From Bifidobacterium leontopitheci (lineage in GTDB: Bacteria; Actinomycetota; Actinomycetes; Actinomycetales; Bifidobacteriaceae): a DNA stretch of 64,000 bases. A model generated the notes under the pieces. The model made no database searches, was not told the DNA's origin, and saw nothing but the letters and a program-made list of their open reading frames with translations. Numbering within the stretch: the first letter of the stretch is position 1; every line of letters starts with the position of its first letter. Made by a program: the position numbers and the translations under genes. Shown here one piece after another: positions 44,332 to 52,289 of this stretch. The stretch is taken from contig NZ_WBVT01000010.1 in assembly GCF_009193355.1 (NCBI RefSeq), positions 1 through 64,000 on the forward strand. The letters run 5' to 3'.

Positions 44332-45464
44332 CTTCCGTCCGTGCTGGTCAGGCTCCACAGGTAGCCGCGTCCGCGTCCCGTGTGCTCGGGGTCGGGGGTC
44401 GAGGCTATGAGTCCGGGGTGCCGTTCGCGCAGACGCTGCAGCTGCTTGACGGTGTACCCGCGTTCGTCGGCCATGTCGGCGATCTGCCGGAACGGCGTCG
44501 CCCCGTGCTCTTCGAGGTAGCCGGTGAGCCATTCGAGGGCTTCGCCGCGTTCCTTCGGTTCGGACGGCGGCGGTGTCTGCGTGCGGTTGATGACCTCGTT
44601 GACGCTGCGTTTCGTGGGCATGAGGCCGGTGACCTTGGGCACGCTGAACACGTTGCCGTCGTCGTCGGCCACGTCCACGCCCATGAGCCCGTAACTGTAC
44701 GAGTCGCCCTGCGCGGTCGTGTAGCTGCTCTTGTCCAGGGTGAGCACGCAGTCGCCGTTGTCGTCGTCCTTGGCGATCTGGATACTCGAGCGGATCACGT
44801 CGCGGAACGCATGGGAGCCGCTGATCTTGTCGGACGCGTAGCCGGCGCCCTTGTTGAAGTGCAGGATGCCGACGACGGCGATGTTCATGCGGTCGGCGAG
44901 CGCCGCCAGCGGGTCGAGGCAGCGGCGCACGTCGTCCCTCTTGTTGGTGTCGCCGTCCATGGCGGACGTGATGGGGTCGATGATCCAGAGGCGCACGTCG
45001 GATTCGTCCAGGGCGGTCTCGATGTCGTGCAGGTCGTCAGGTATGCGGATGCCGCCAAGGGTGCCTTCCGTGCCTGACGAGATGTCGAGGAACATGACGC
45101 GGTTGAGGTCGGCGCCGGCCGCCTCCAGCCTCATGCGGACCATGCTCTTGCTGTCCTCGATGCAGCTGATGGCGACATGCACGGGGTTGCCGTTCCAGTC
45201 GCCGGCGAGGGTGCCGCGCGTGGCCTGTGCGGCCTTGTAGAGGCTGAACGTGCTTTTTGACACGCCTGCGCGTCCGGCTATCAGCGTGATCATGCCCACG
45301 GGTATGAGTGGCATGTCGAGGAACCTTGGCCGGTGTTTCGCCACCGACAGGGCGGGCGTGAACATGGGGCGGCGTGACGCCTGCTCCTCGTATCGTCGCG
45401 TGTCGTTCATGATCCGGTCGGCCATGTGCCTGGTGTACGCGCCTGCGTCTATGGCGAGCGTCAT
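44325..45464 (-). CDS. RepA-like AAA ATPase/helicase of element 1
   Basis: The 379-residue product has a RecA-like fold with Walker A AGRAGVSKST, Walker B RLWIIDPITS and the conserved HFNKG segment. This matches the RepA/DnaB-related replication ATPases (AAA_25 type) of small plasmids and satellites. A C-terminal winged-helix-like region (about 300-379, TPFRQIADMADERGYTVKQL) could bind DNA. AAAGGGGG precedes the ATG at 45464. It lies directly beside the nested-palindrome region, so it is the best candidate for the replication protein acting there. Confidence 0.8.
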   Translation of the reverse strand: MTLAIDAGAYTRHMADRIMNDTRRYEEQASRRPMFTPALSVAKHRPRFLDMPLIPVGMITLIAGRAGVSKSTFSLYKAAQATRGTLAGDWNGNPVHVAISCIEDSKSMVRMRLEAAGADLNRVMFLDISSGTEGTLGGIRIPDDLHDIETALDESDVRLWIIDPITSAMDGDTNKRDDVRRCLDPLAALADRMNIAVVGILHFNKGAGYASDKISGSHAFRDVIRSSIQIAKDDDNGDCVLTLDKSSYTTAQGDSYSYGLMGVDVADDDGNVFSVPKVTGLMPTKRSVNEVINRTQTPPPSEPKERGEALEWLTGYLEEHGATPFRQIADMADERGYTVKQLQRLRERHPGLIASTPDPEHTGRGRGYLWSLTSTDGRG

Positions 45465-45469
45465 GGCCT

Positions 45470-45874
45470 TCACCCCCTTCTTTCGGTCGCGGCCTTCGCC
45501 AACGCCTTGGCCAGTCCGGCGTTGTAGGCGGCCGTGTACTTGTTCGCGTACAGGTGTCGCGTGCCCTGCGGCCACTCTCCGCCCGGCGTCTCACGGGTCA
45601 GGACGGCAGGGGAGTCCGCAGTGGCGGCGTCCTGCAGCGTGGTCTCCTTGAGGTGGCGGCGGCACCATGCGATGACGCAGCGGCGTTCATAGACGGGCGT
45701 GCCGTCCGGTCGGCTCTCATGGTCGGGCCCGTGCCCCATGCGCCGCCAGGTGCGCAGCGTCGAGAGAGGCAGGCCGAGCACGGCGGCGACGACGTTCTCG
45801 GTGGCGCGGCGTGGCAGCTGCCGGGCGGCCGTGACCTGTTCCATGGTGGTCTCGACGGCGGGGATGGCGTTCAT
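45470..45874 (-). CDS. Predicted DNA-binding protein, element 1
   Basis: The 134-residue product has a helix-turn-helix-like segment (AAVLGLPLSTLRTWRRMGHGP) followed by a basic, Ala-rich helical tail. The spacing suggests a MerR-like or excisionase-like winged helix. It lies 5 bp upstream of the ATPase gene, in the same operon. Role in replication control is inference. Confidence 0.6.
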   Translation of the reverse strand: MNAIPAVETTMEQVTAARQLPRRATENVVAAVLGLPLSTLRTWRRMGHGPDHESRPDGTPVYERRCVIAWCRRHLKETTLQDAATADSPAVLTRETPGGEWPQGTRHLYANKYTAAYNAGLAKALAKAATERRG

Positions 45875-46089
45875 TGTTCCCGCTCCAGTCTGCCGGCTAT
45901 GAGTTCGAGCGTCGCGGCCGTGCCGGCGAGCAGCAGCGCGGGAGGGAACACGCCGCCCGAGAGCGGCAGAAGCGCCGTCAGCAGGATTACGGCGGCGACA
46001 TGGTAGAGGATGCCTGAGAGCGCCATACGCGCGTTCTCGGGCGGTTCCGGGCTGTGTTTCGGCGTGGTTGGCGGGTCAGTGCGTCTCAT
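45871..46089 (-). CDS. Small membrane protein, element 1
   Basis: The 72-residue product has a Pro-rich polar start and two hydrophobic stretches (about 22-42 and 46-64). It overlaps the following gene by ATGA. Function unknown. Confidence 0.55.
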   Translation of the reverse strand: MRRTDPPTTPKHSPEPPENARMALSGILYHVAAVILLTALLPLSGGVFPPALLLAGTAATLELIAGRLEREQ

Positions 46090-46372
46090 GGTCGGCGTCC
46101 TTGTCTTCGATGACGGTCCCGGTCTCGGGGTCGAGGCCTTCGAGCAGGCGGCGCAGCGCGCGGATGGCGGGCGGGTCGAGCCGGATCGCGGTGGCGGTGA
46201 TCAGGTCGTCGCCCATGGCGAGCGCCACGTGTCGGCCGTCCCTGCTGCGCGTCGCGTGCAACGGGCGGTTGGGGAATTCGGGGTTGCTTACCGTGATCCC
46301 GCGTGTGCCGTTGACGGTCCGGGCTGCCACGGTCTGGTCGGGGAGCGGCGGGTACAGCGATGCGGCGCTCAT
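46076..46372 (-). CDS. Hypothetical protein, element 1
   Basis: The 98-residue soluble product has GAGGAGG upstream of the ATG at 46372. Its start overlaps the excisionase stop (ATGA). No family recognised; the C-terminal half is helical and acidic. Confidence 0.6.
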   Translation of the reverse strand: MSAASLYPPLPDQTVAARTVNGTRGITVSNPEFPNRPLHATRSRDGRHVALAMGDDLITATAIRLDPPAIRALRRLLEGLDPETGTVIEDKDADHETH

Positions 46373-46584
46373 TGCTCCACCTCCTCGCTGTCGTCGGCGG
46401 CGTGCTGTGATTTCTCCCAGGCCTCGACGTCTTCGGGCCTCCAGCGGAGGGCGCGGCCCACCTTGATGCTGGGCGGCAGCGATCCGGGCCGGTAGCAGGT
46501 CATGTGATAGACGCCGTTGACCGATTTGCCGTAGCGTTTGGCGATATCCGCCACGGTCAGCAGCGTCTCCGTCTTCTGATGCAT
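46369..46584 (-). CDS. Excisionase-like HTH protein
   Basis: The 71-residue product is an AlpA/Xis-type winged helix: LLTVADIAKRYGKSVNGVYHM, then IKVGRALRWRPEDVEAWEKS. Such proteins bend DNA at attachment sites and often act as transcription factors. GGAGG precedes the ATG at 46584. It heads the leftward early operon. Confidence 0.8.
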   Translation of the reverse strand: MHQKTETLLTVADIAKRYGKSVNGVYHMTCYRPGSLPPSIKVGRALRWRPEDVEAWEKSQHAADDSEEVEQ

Positions 46585-46599
46585 CCAATTACCTCCAGC

Positions 46600-46695
46600 T
46601 ATGTCAATTTGTATACTGATGTAAAACAACATAACTTCAGATAGAGCAAAATGCAAATTGTTGCATCTAGTTGGCGTGTCTTATAATTGGATGTC
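46600..46695. promoter_or_regulatory. Divergent control region of element 1
   Basis: It separates the leftward early operon from the rightward gene and integrase. ATGCAA (46651-46656) and TTGCAT (46661-46666) form an inverted repeat overlapping the -35 area of the rightward promoter. TATAAT (46682-46687) lies 8 nt before the ATG at 46696. It is much more AT-rich than its surroundings. Confidence 0.65.
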
Positions 46696-47361
46696 ATGAG
46701 ATATCAAGATTTCCTACCGGCCCCATGGGAAGAGCTAGAGAACGGTCTGCCGACCGACGAACAGGCCGCCTTGGAGCGCGTGGTCGGTTCGCGGATCGCG
46801 TACGAGGACCTGACCGACGACGACGTGGCGAGAGACGGCGCGCAGTCGTTCCCCAGGTCGTTGCGCGCGCGTTGGGCTATGGGCCACCGCTGGGTGAGGT
46901 TGCGCAACCGGGATACCGGTGACGAGTTCGTGCTGCGTCTCCAGTTCAAGGGCGACGGGACGCGAGAGGCGTACGTGTCCGCCGTGATCTCGCCATTCCA
47001 GAATGGAAGGGAGACCACAGGGGCGCAGCTTCGCGCGCTGCCGGTGTCCGCCATAGGCGCCGCGTATACGAAGCGCGAGATAGGCAACGCGGTGGCCTTG
47101 AATCGTGCCCTTGTGCTCGGGAATGCTATTGACGAAGACCCCTTGAAGCCGTTGCCGAACGGTCGCGTCACAGACCAGGCGTTTCTAGCCAAGGTCGGAA
47201 GGCAGTACGACGCTATGGAGGAACGGCACGCCGGCGAGGACGTCGGCGCGATGATGGCCGAACTGAATGGGGTCGCGCCATCCACGGCTAGAAAGTGGTT
47301 GACGGCTGCGCGTAAGGCGTTGTTCCTCATGCCGGTGGCGGCCGGCCGCAAGCGGGGCTAG
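46696..47361 (+). CDS. Hypothetical regulator upstream of the integrase
   Basis: The 221-residue soluble product has an acidic N-terminus, a central beta-rich part and a C-terminal helical region (GVAPSTARKWLTAARKAL) that looks like a helix-turn-helix. The ATG lies 8 nt after TATAAT, so the transcript is probably leaderless. It ends 2 bp before the integrase start. The position fits the lysogeny regulator of the element, but I recognise no family. Confidence 0.6.
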   Translation: MRYQDFLPAPWEELENGLPTDEQAALERVVGSRIAYEDLTDDDVARDGAQSFPRSLRARWAMGHRWVRLRNRDTGDEFVLRLQFKGDGTREAYVSAVISPFQNGRETTGAQLRALPVSAIGAAYTKREIGNAVALNRALVLGNAIDEDPLKPLPNGRVTDQAFLAKVGRQYDAMEERHAGEDVGAMMAELNGVAPSTARKWLTAARKALFLMPVAAGRKRG

Positions 47362-47363
47362 CC

Positions 47364-48518
47364 ATGGCACGGCCACGCCTCCCATTGGGCGCGCTCGGCA
47401 ACATCAGCGTGACCGAGCAGCCGGACGAACGCGGCATGTACCGCGCCAAGGCGAACTATCGGAGGGCAAACGGCACACTTGGTCAGGTCACGCGATGGCG
47501 CAAGAGCAGGATCAAGGCGCGATTGGCGGTGCAAGCCGCATTCGGGCAGCTGGACGACGCGGCAAGCGCGTCGATAAGCCCGAACACGCGCATGAGACGG
47601 CTTGCGGACCTGTTCATCGAGGAAAAGAAGGCGCGACGCGCGCCCGGAACCGTCCAGACGTACCAGGTCGCCATAGACGCGCACATCAAACCCGGGCTGG
47701 GTGACCTGTCGATCCGCGAGGCCGGCAGCACGCAACGGCTGAACGACTTCATAACCCGCGTCGCCAAGGACCACGGGCACGGCGCCGCAAAGAACTGCCG
47801 GAGCGTCCTATCCGGCATGATGGCCATGGCCGTGCGCAACGGCGCACTAGACCGCAACCCGGTGCGCGAGGTCGAACGGATAGAGAAGCCGGGCAGGCCA
47901 GGCAGCACGCCCATACCACCGGAACGGCTGGGCGGGTTCCTCCACGCCGTATGCCAGGACGAACACATGAAGGCGAGCGGGTACGCCGACGTGTTCCGCA
48001 TGATGGCCGGCACCGGTATGCGCATGGGCGAGCAATTGGGCATTACGTGGGATGCAATCGACTTCGAGAAGAACATGATCCATGCCGTACAGCAGGCCAA
48101 GTACCTGAAGGGCAAGGGCGCGGTGTTGCAGCGGTTCCCCAAGACTCACGCAAGCAGAAGGTCTATCACGGTACCGGACTCGGTTATGGCCGTGCTGCGT
48201 GAGCGCCGGGCGCTGGGGTTGCCGAGTGATCTGGGTCTGGTGTTCGTCAACGCGGACGGCGGCGTGGTGGACCCCAACAACGTGGAGCGCGCGCTGAGGG
48301 AACGGCGGGACGCTCTCGGGTTCCCGGGCGTCACGTCCCACTCGCTACGCAAGTGCGTGGCGACGATGCTGGACGACGCAGGCCTGAGCGCGCGGCAGAT
48401 AGCCGACTACCTCGGGCACAGCAAGCCGAGCATGACCCAAGACGTGTACATGCAGCGCAGCCGGAGCACGGCGGATTCCGCGCGGCTCCTCCAGCAACGG
48501 CTCGACGGGTTGCTGTAG
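47364..48518 (+). CDS. int: Tyrosine site-specific integrase of element 1
   Basis: The 384-residue product has a phage-type N-terminal arm-binding and SAM-like domain. Its catalytic residues are the Arg of GTGMRMGEQLGI, His and Arg of SHSLRKCVATML, the GHSKPS histidine and the nucleophile Tyr in QDVYMQ. It lies 150 bp from attR. It would recombine the tRNA-Phe 3' end. Confidence 0.93.
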   Translation: MARPRLPLGALGNISVTEQPDERGMYRAKANYRRANGTLGQVTRWRKSRIKARLAVQAAFGQLDDAASASISPNTRMRRLADLFIEEKKARRAPGTVQTYQVAIDAHIKPGLGDLSIREAGSTQRLNDFITRVAKDHGHGAAKNCRSVLSGMMAMAVRNGALDRNPVREVERIEKPGRPGSTPIPPERLGGFLHAVCQDEHMKASGYADVFRMMAGTGMRMGEQLGITWDAIDFEKNMIHAVQQAKYLKGKGAVLQRFPKTHASRRSITVPDSVMAVLRERRALGLPSDLGLVFVNADGGVVDPNNVERALRERRDALGFPGVTSHSLRKCVATMLDDAGLSARQIADYLGHSKPSMTQDVYMQRSRSTADSARLLQQRLDGLL

Positions 48519-48536
48519 CCGACTATCCGCACACTA

Positions 48537-48563
48537 ACCATAAACTCACCACATTTAGATACA
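48537..48563 (+). repeat. 27-bp terminal direct repeat of element 1, right copy
   Basis: Identical to 40194-40220 and in the same orientation. It lies between the integrase stop and attR. Confidence 0.8.
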
Positions 48564-48668
48564 GTCAACTACACCCCAATACATCACCGGAAGGCGGATA
48601 GGCGCCGGAAGACGGCCGTTTGTACATCTACTTGCATCTACATACAACTGTTAACAAAAAGCTCGGAT

Positions 48669-48754
48669 AAATCGCTAGGTCAGCGGATCGATGCCGCTCG
48701 GAGCCACCAAAGGAAACCCCGCAGGTCGCAAGACTTGCGGGGTTTCGTGGTTTT
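48669..48754 (+). repeat. attR of element 1
   Basis: Duplicate of the tRNA-Phe 3' part and terminator (see 40071). The 5' part of the tRNA is missing here, so this copy is not a tRNA gene. Confidence 0.93.
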
Positions 48755-48844
48755 CGTGCTCGGATTTCGTGGTTTCAACGCTTCGTGGCTTTCACGTGCC
48801 GGTGAGGCAGCGCGCCGCGAAGCGTCGCACAGTGCCTTGCTTGT

Positions 48845-48944
48845 GTCACGCGGACCGCCCGACCCGGGTGATGCGGTTCCCGCAATCCTTGGAATACGTG
48901 GGTTTGCGGGTGGTGTGTCACGTGGCCCGGGCGGCCCGCGTGAC
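48845..48944. repeat. Twin-hairpin repeat, arm type C, second locus
   Basis: Arms GTCACGCGGACCGCCC... and GTCACGTGGCCCGGGCGG...GTGAC enclose a spacer with CCTTGGAATACGTGGGTTTG. It is 100 bp long. Confidence 0.8.
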
Positions 48945-49002
48945 ATAAGGCAGATGATATGGCGGGGGCGGTGCGGCTGCGTGCGGACTACAGTAGGGGC
49001 CC

Positions 49003-49932
49003 ATGGCAACCAAGCAACATGAACAGACGACCTTGACATCCGCGGGTGACACGACTCCCGGCGGCGATGGGATGTCCGCAGACGGCACGTCGACCGTAGC
49101 CGGCACGCCGGCCGTAGACGACGCGGCGACGGGACATGGCGGCGGCAAGCGGTTCTCCCTGCGTGAGTTTGCGGTGCTGCTGGCGACCGGTCTGGCTTGC
49201 GGCGTCCTGTCCGGACTGTTCGGCATCGGCGGCGGCACGATCATCGTCCCTGCGCTGGTCTGGCTGGGCTTGAGCCAGCGTCACGCGGCGGCGACCTCGC
49301 TTGCCGCCATCGTGCCCACGTCGATCTCCGGCGTGGTGTCATACGCGACCGAAGGCAACGTGAACTGGCTTGCCGCGGCGCTGCTGGCCGTCGGCGTCAT
49401 CGGCGGCAGTCAGCTCGGCAGCCTGCTGCTCAGCAAGCTGCCGGAGATCGCGCTGCGATGGATATGGGTGGCGTTCCTGGTGTTCGTCATCGTGCAGCAG
49501 ATCGTCTACACGCCGCTGCGCGACGGTCATCTGGTATTACACGTCTGGTCTGGCGCGCTGCTGGTGCTGCTCGGCGTGGTGGTCGGCTCGCTGGCAGGTG
49601 TGCTCGGCATCGGCGGCGGCGCCATCATGATGCCGGCGCTCTCGTTCGGGTTTGGTGCGAGCGACCTCATGGCCCGCGGCACGTCGCTGCTGGTCATGTT
49701 CCCCGGAGCGATATCCGGCACCGTTGCCAACTGGAAGCGCGGCATCGTGCACCTGCGCAGCGGACTGATCGTCGGCTGTGGCGCGGTGGTGACCGCTCCG
49801 CTCGGCACGATGATCGCAGGCCTGATCTCGCCGCGAGCTGGCTCGCTGCTGTTCGCCGCCTGGCTGACGCTGCTCGCTGTCCGCGGCATCTGGACGGCGC
49901 TCACATTGCAACGGGGGAGTAGGGGCGCCTGA
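49003..49932 (+). CDS. TauE/SafE family membrane exporter
   Basis: The 309-residue product has a polar N-terminal extension (about 1-48) and about eight membrane segments in two halves. Each half carries the family signature (GVLSGLFGIGGGTIIVPAL and GSLAGVLGIGGGAIMMPAL). The family moves sulfite, sulfoacetate or other anions. The substrate is unknown here. No ribosome site is obvious at the ATG; it is not part of element 1. Confidence 0.85.
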   Translation: MATKQHEQTTLTSAGDTTPGGDGMSADGTSTVAGTPAVDDAATGHGGGKRFSLREFAVLLATGLACGVLSGLFGIGGGTIIVPALVWLGLSQRHAAATSLAAIVPTSISGVVSYATEGNVNWLAAALLAVGVIGGSQLGSLLLSKLPEIALRWIWVAFLVFVIVQQIVYTPLRDGHLVLHVWSGALLVLLGVVVGSLAGVLGIGGGAIMMPALSFGFGASDLMARGTSLLVMFPGAISGTVANWKRGIVHLRSGLIVGCGAVVTAPLGTMIAGLISPRAGSLLFAAWLTLLAVRGIWTALTLQRGSRGA

Positions 49933-49945
49933 TGACGTCGTGCCA

Positions 49946-50043
49946 GTCAGCCTCGTCCGGTCAGCCTCGTCCGGTCAGCCTCGTCCGGTCAGCCTCGTCC
50001 GGTCAGCCTCGTCCGGTCAGCCTCGTCCGGTCAGCCTCGTTCG
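49946..50043 (+). repeat. Seven tandem 14-bp repeats
   Basis: GTCAGCCTCGTCCG repeats exactly seven times, with one change in the last unit. It starts 14 bp after the TauE-like stop. Possible slipped-strand variable locus. Confidence 0.92.
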
Positions 50044-50075
50044 GTCGATGTGCGCTGCCTCCATGGCTCATTGTT

Positions 50076-50174
50076 GTCACAACGTGCACCTACCCGCTGT
50101 GACAGCAAGCGCTGATAGCTTGCAATCATTGGGGTTTCGCTGATACGTCACAGCGGGTAGGTGCACGTTGTGAC
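50076..50174. repeat. Twin-hairpin repeat, arm type B variant, copy 3
   Basis: The outer arms read GTCACAACGTGCACCTACCC and its inverted copy, so each arm is a less perfect palindrome than in B1 and B2. The two arms pair perfectly with each other over about 29 bp. The spacer holds GCTTGCAATCATTGGGGTTT. Between here and 50340 I see only a possible TAAGAT -10 at 50292. Confidence 0.8.
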
Positions 50175-50354
50175 AACGACGGGGTGGTGAGGCGGATGAT
50201 GGTGTGCGGCATGTCATGACGGTCCGTCCCGCATCGGCGACACGCCTAGATGATTGCGATGCCATTCCCAGCGTTCTCCCAGCATACGCGGTAAGATAAG
50301 AGCCGTACAGCAACGAAGCGGGGATTGAGTTCCCGTGTACCGTTTCAAAGGAGA

Positions 50355-50393
50355 GCCATTATGGTGTATCGCATGATTTTGCATCCCATGTAC
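50355..50393 (+). CDS. Leader ORF resembling the start of fucO
   Basis: An ATG near 50361 with the ribosome site AAAGGAG encodes MVYRMILHPMY and stops. Its first six codons and ribosome site match the true fucO start at 56093 (MVYRMIFNQ). A terminator follows at 50430. It is either a leader peptide or a remnant of a partial duplication of fucO made before element 2 integrated. Confidence 0.5.
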
Positions 50394-50429
50394 TGAATCG
50401 TTGAAAAATAGCCATTTCTTCTTCTTGAC

Positions 50430-50453
50430 GTTGCGCAAAAGCGCAACTTTTTT
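50430..50453 (+). terminator. Terminator upstream of element 2
   Basis: GTTGCGC-AAAA-GCGCAAC is followed by six or more T. The T run touches the left attachment repeat. Confidence 0.85.
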
Positions 50454-50473
50454 GTGTCATTGATTGTGTCATT
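50453..50473 (+). repeat. attL of element 2
   Basis: 21 bp identical to 56017-56037. It lies just before the integrase start, so integration decides what sits upstream of int. Confidence 0.85.
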
Positions 50474-50489
50474 GTGGTACGCTCAAACC

Positions 50490-51911
50490 ATGCGAAAGAA
50501 GGATGGCCTCGCGGGGCACGACTGCATCATCGAGACGACGAACAACAACCGACCCGTGTACAAGGCAGTGCGGTACTACTACGACATGAACGGCCAGCGT
50601 CGCTTCATCACAGGGTTCGCCCCTCGTCCATCGGATGACGCCCCGCAGATCGAGAAGGACGCCGCGCGGCAGGCCGCTATCCTTGCCCTACAACGGAACG
50701 TCCAGCGACGGCTCGAAACCCCCCGACCGGTACGTAGCCGGAAGCACCGTCTATCCGAGGCTATTGATGGTTGGTGGGACGAGAAGGATCTGAAGAACAT
50801 CGCGGACTCCAGCCGCGACATCTACCGGCGCGAGATCGACAACCATCTACGGCCCAACGCAGACCGTCCAGACAAGCCCATTGCGGAGTACACGACGGAG
50901 GAGCTACAGGCCATCGTGGACGGCCACCCCAGCATAGCGAGGTTCATTCAGGGCATCTGGGGCTATGCCGAGCGTATGGGATGGTTGCCAAGGGGGAAGA
51001 ACCCCGCGCAGTATCTCAGGGTCGAAAGCAAGCCGAAGATACGCGATTCCCAAGAGCGATACGTGGAGGACTGGATCCGTCATGCGGGACACCTGCTCTA
51101 CTGGCTCAGCGACCCGAACAATACCTACCACCGACGTTGGTATGCGTTCTTTCTCATCGAGCTTGTATGCGGCTTGAGACGTGGTGAGGTATGCGGCTTG
51201 AGATGGGGGTGCGTTGATCTGCGGGCCACGCACGAATCAATCCGTGTCGAGGGTACCGTCATCGAGGTAGGGGGGAAGCGTCGAGAACAGCCCTACGGCA
51301 AGACCGACTCGTCACAGCGAACGATTCACATTCCCCGACGTGTGGAGGATGCACTACGTGCCATACGCCCGGCGCATCCAGACCCGAACGACCTCGTTTT
51401 CCATACCCAACGAGGAACCCCGCTCAAGCCCAGCTATACGGGGGAGCAATGGAACATCATCCAGCGAGCCTTCTACAACAGCGAATTGAATCCCGCTGAC
51501 CCGCTCGACAAGACCCAATGGAGCAAAGGAGGCTATACCCCGTACCGATGGAGACAGCACGACAATCGACACATCTTCGCATCGATTTTGGAGATGGAAG
51601 GCATCGACTTTGCCGTGCGTCAAGACCTACTGGGACATGCCCGGCCAAGCGTGACCGATCGCTATACCCAGACGACGAAAGCGAAACGACGCGAAGCCAT
51701 CGAGCTTGTCGATGACGCACTGCTCTACCACGGTGAACCGAACAAAGACAGGATAGCGGCCCAATGGATAGACCAGCGCAAACCGAAACCCCAGCCGATC
51801 CGCATCACCGAACCGGTCCAGCCCAAAGACACAGCGAAGGAGCTACGCAGACTCGCAGATGGTCTCAAGCCAAGGCAAAGTACGAGCCGCATCCGGAGGA
51901 AGACCACCTGA
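50490..51911 (+). CDS. int: Tyrosine site-specific integrase of element 2
   Basis: The 473-residue product has an N-terminal DNA-binding part and a core-binding SAM-like domain. The catalytic domain includes Arg in CGLRRGEVCGLRW, His and Arg in HDNRHIFASIL, GHARPSVTDRY with the nucleophile Tyr, and a charged C-terminal tail. I chose the ATG at 50490, 6-7 nt after a TACGCT hexamer, over the GTG at 50454 that lies inside the attachment repeat. It differs clearly from the integrase of element 1. Confidence 0.88.
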   Translation: MRKKDGLAGHDCIIETTNNNRPVYKAVRYYYDMNGQRRFITGFAPRPSDDAPQIEKDAARQAAILALQRNVQRRLETPRPVRSRKHRLSEAIDGWWDEKDLKNIADSSRDIYRREIDNHLRPNADRPDKPIAEYTTEELQAIVDGHPSIARFIQGIWGYAERMGWLPRGKNPAQYLRVESKPKIRDSQERYVEDWIRHAGHLLYWLSDPNNTYHRRWYAFFLIELVCGLRRGEVCGLRWGCVDLRATHESIRVEGTVIEVGGKRREQPYGKTDSSQRTIHIPRRVEDALRAIRPAHPDPNDLVFHTQRGTPLKPSYTGEQWNIIQRAFYNSELNPADPLDKTQWSKGGYTPYRWRQHDNRHIFASILEMEGIDFAVRQDLLGHARPSVTDRYTQTTKAKRREAIELVDDALLYHGEPNKDRIAAQWIDQRKPKPQPIRITEPVQPKDTAKELRRLADGLKPRQSTSRIRRKTT

Positions 51912-52289
51912 GCCTGAGAGCCGGTTTCAGCTCATGTCTGTACGGGGTATCGAAAAAGGCCGGAATCGCTTCTCAGCGTTCCGACCCTTCACCAGCATCA
52001 AGCACCTGCTTGGTCTTGGTTGATAGTTCGATTTCAGCGTTCCTCAACCCCGCTCGTCTGCGGCCCCCACACACCAGCACCCCGGCCCCTGCCACACCCG
52101 GATCAGCCGAGGCCACGGACGCACCCGAAACGGGCCGACGGAACGAACGGACAAACAAGGACTCCGGCAAAGGCCACCTCATTTGTCCGTTCGTTCCTTT
52201 CCTCGGCCCGAGGGCGCATCCCGCACCTCGACACCCGGCGAGGCAGAAACCGAACGCACTCAGCACATCGGAGCCGCTACGAGCGGGCA

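Larger units (their letters stand above)
40071..48754. mobile_element. Element 1: integrated phage-satellite-like element in tRNA-Phe
   Basis: The element lies between 86-bp direct repeats that share the tRNA-Phe 3' end and its terminator. It carries a tyrosine integrase near the right end, an excisionase-like protein, a RepA-like ATPase, a primase-polymerase domain, a HK97-type capsid protein, a scaffold-like protein and several tiny coupled genes. I see no terminase, portal, protease, tail, holin or lysin. An intact satellite and a heavily reduced prophage are the two readings. The tight ATGA-coupled gene order and matching ends favour the first. Confidence 0.85.

Noticed and set aside
40071..48754. 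Complete temperate prophage
   Set aside because: No terminase, portal, protease, tail, holin or endolysin could be found in 8.6 kb, so satellite or remnant is the better description.
48669..48754. Second tRNA-Phe gene
   Set aside because: Only the 3' part from the anticodon arm is present; the 5' acceptor and D-arm are missing. It is attR.
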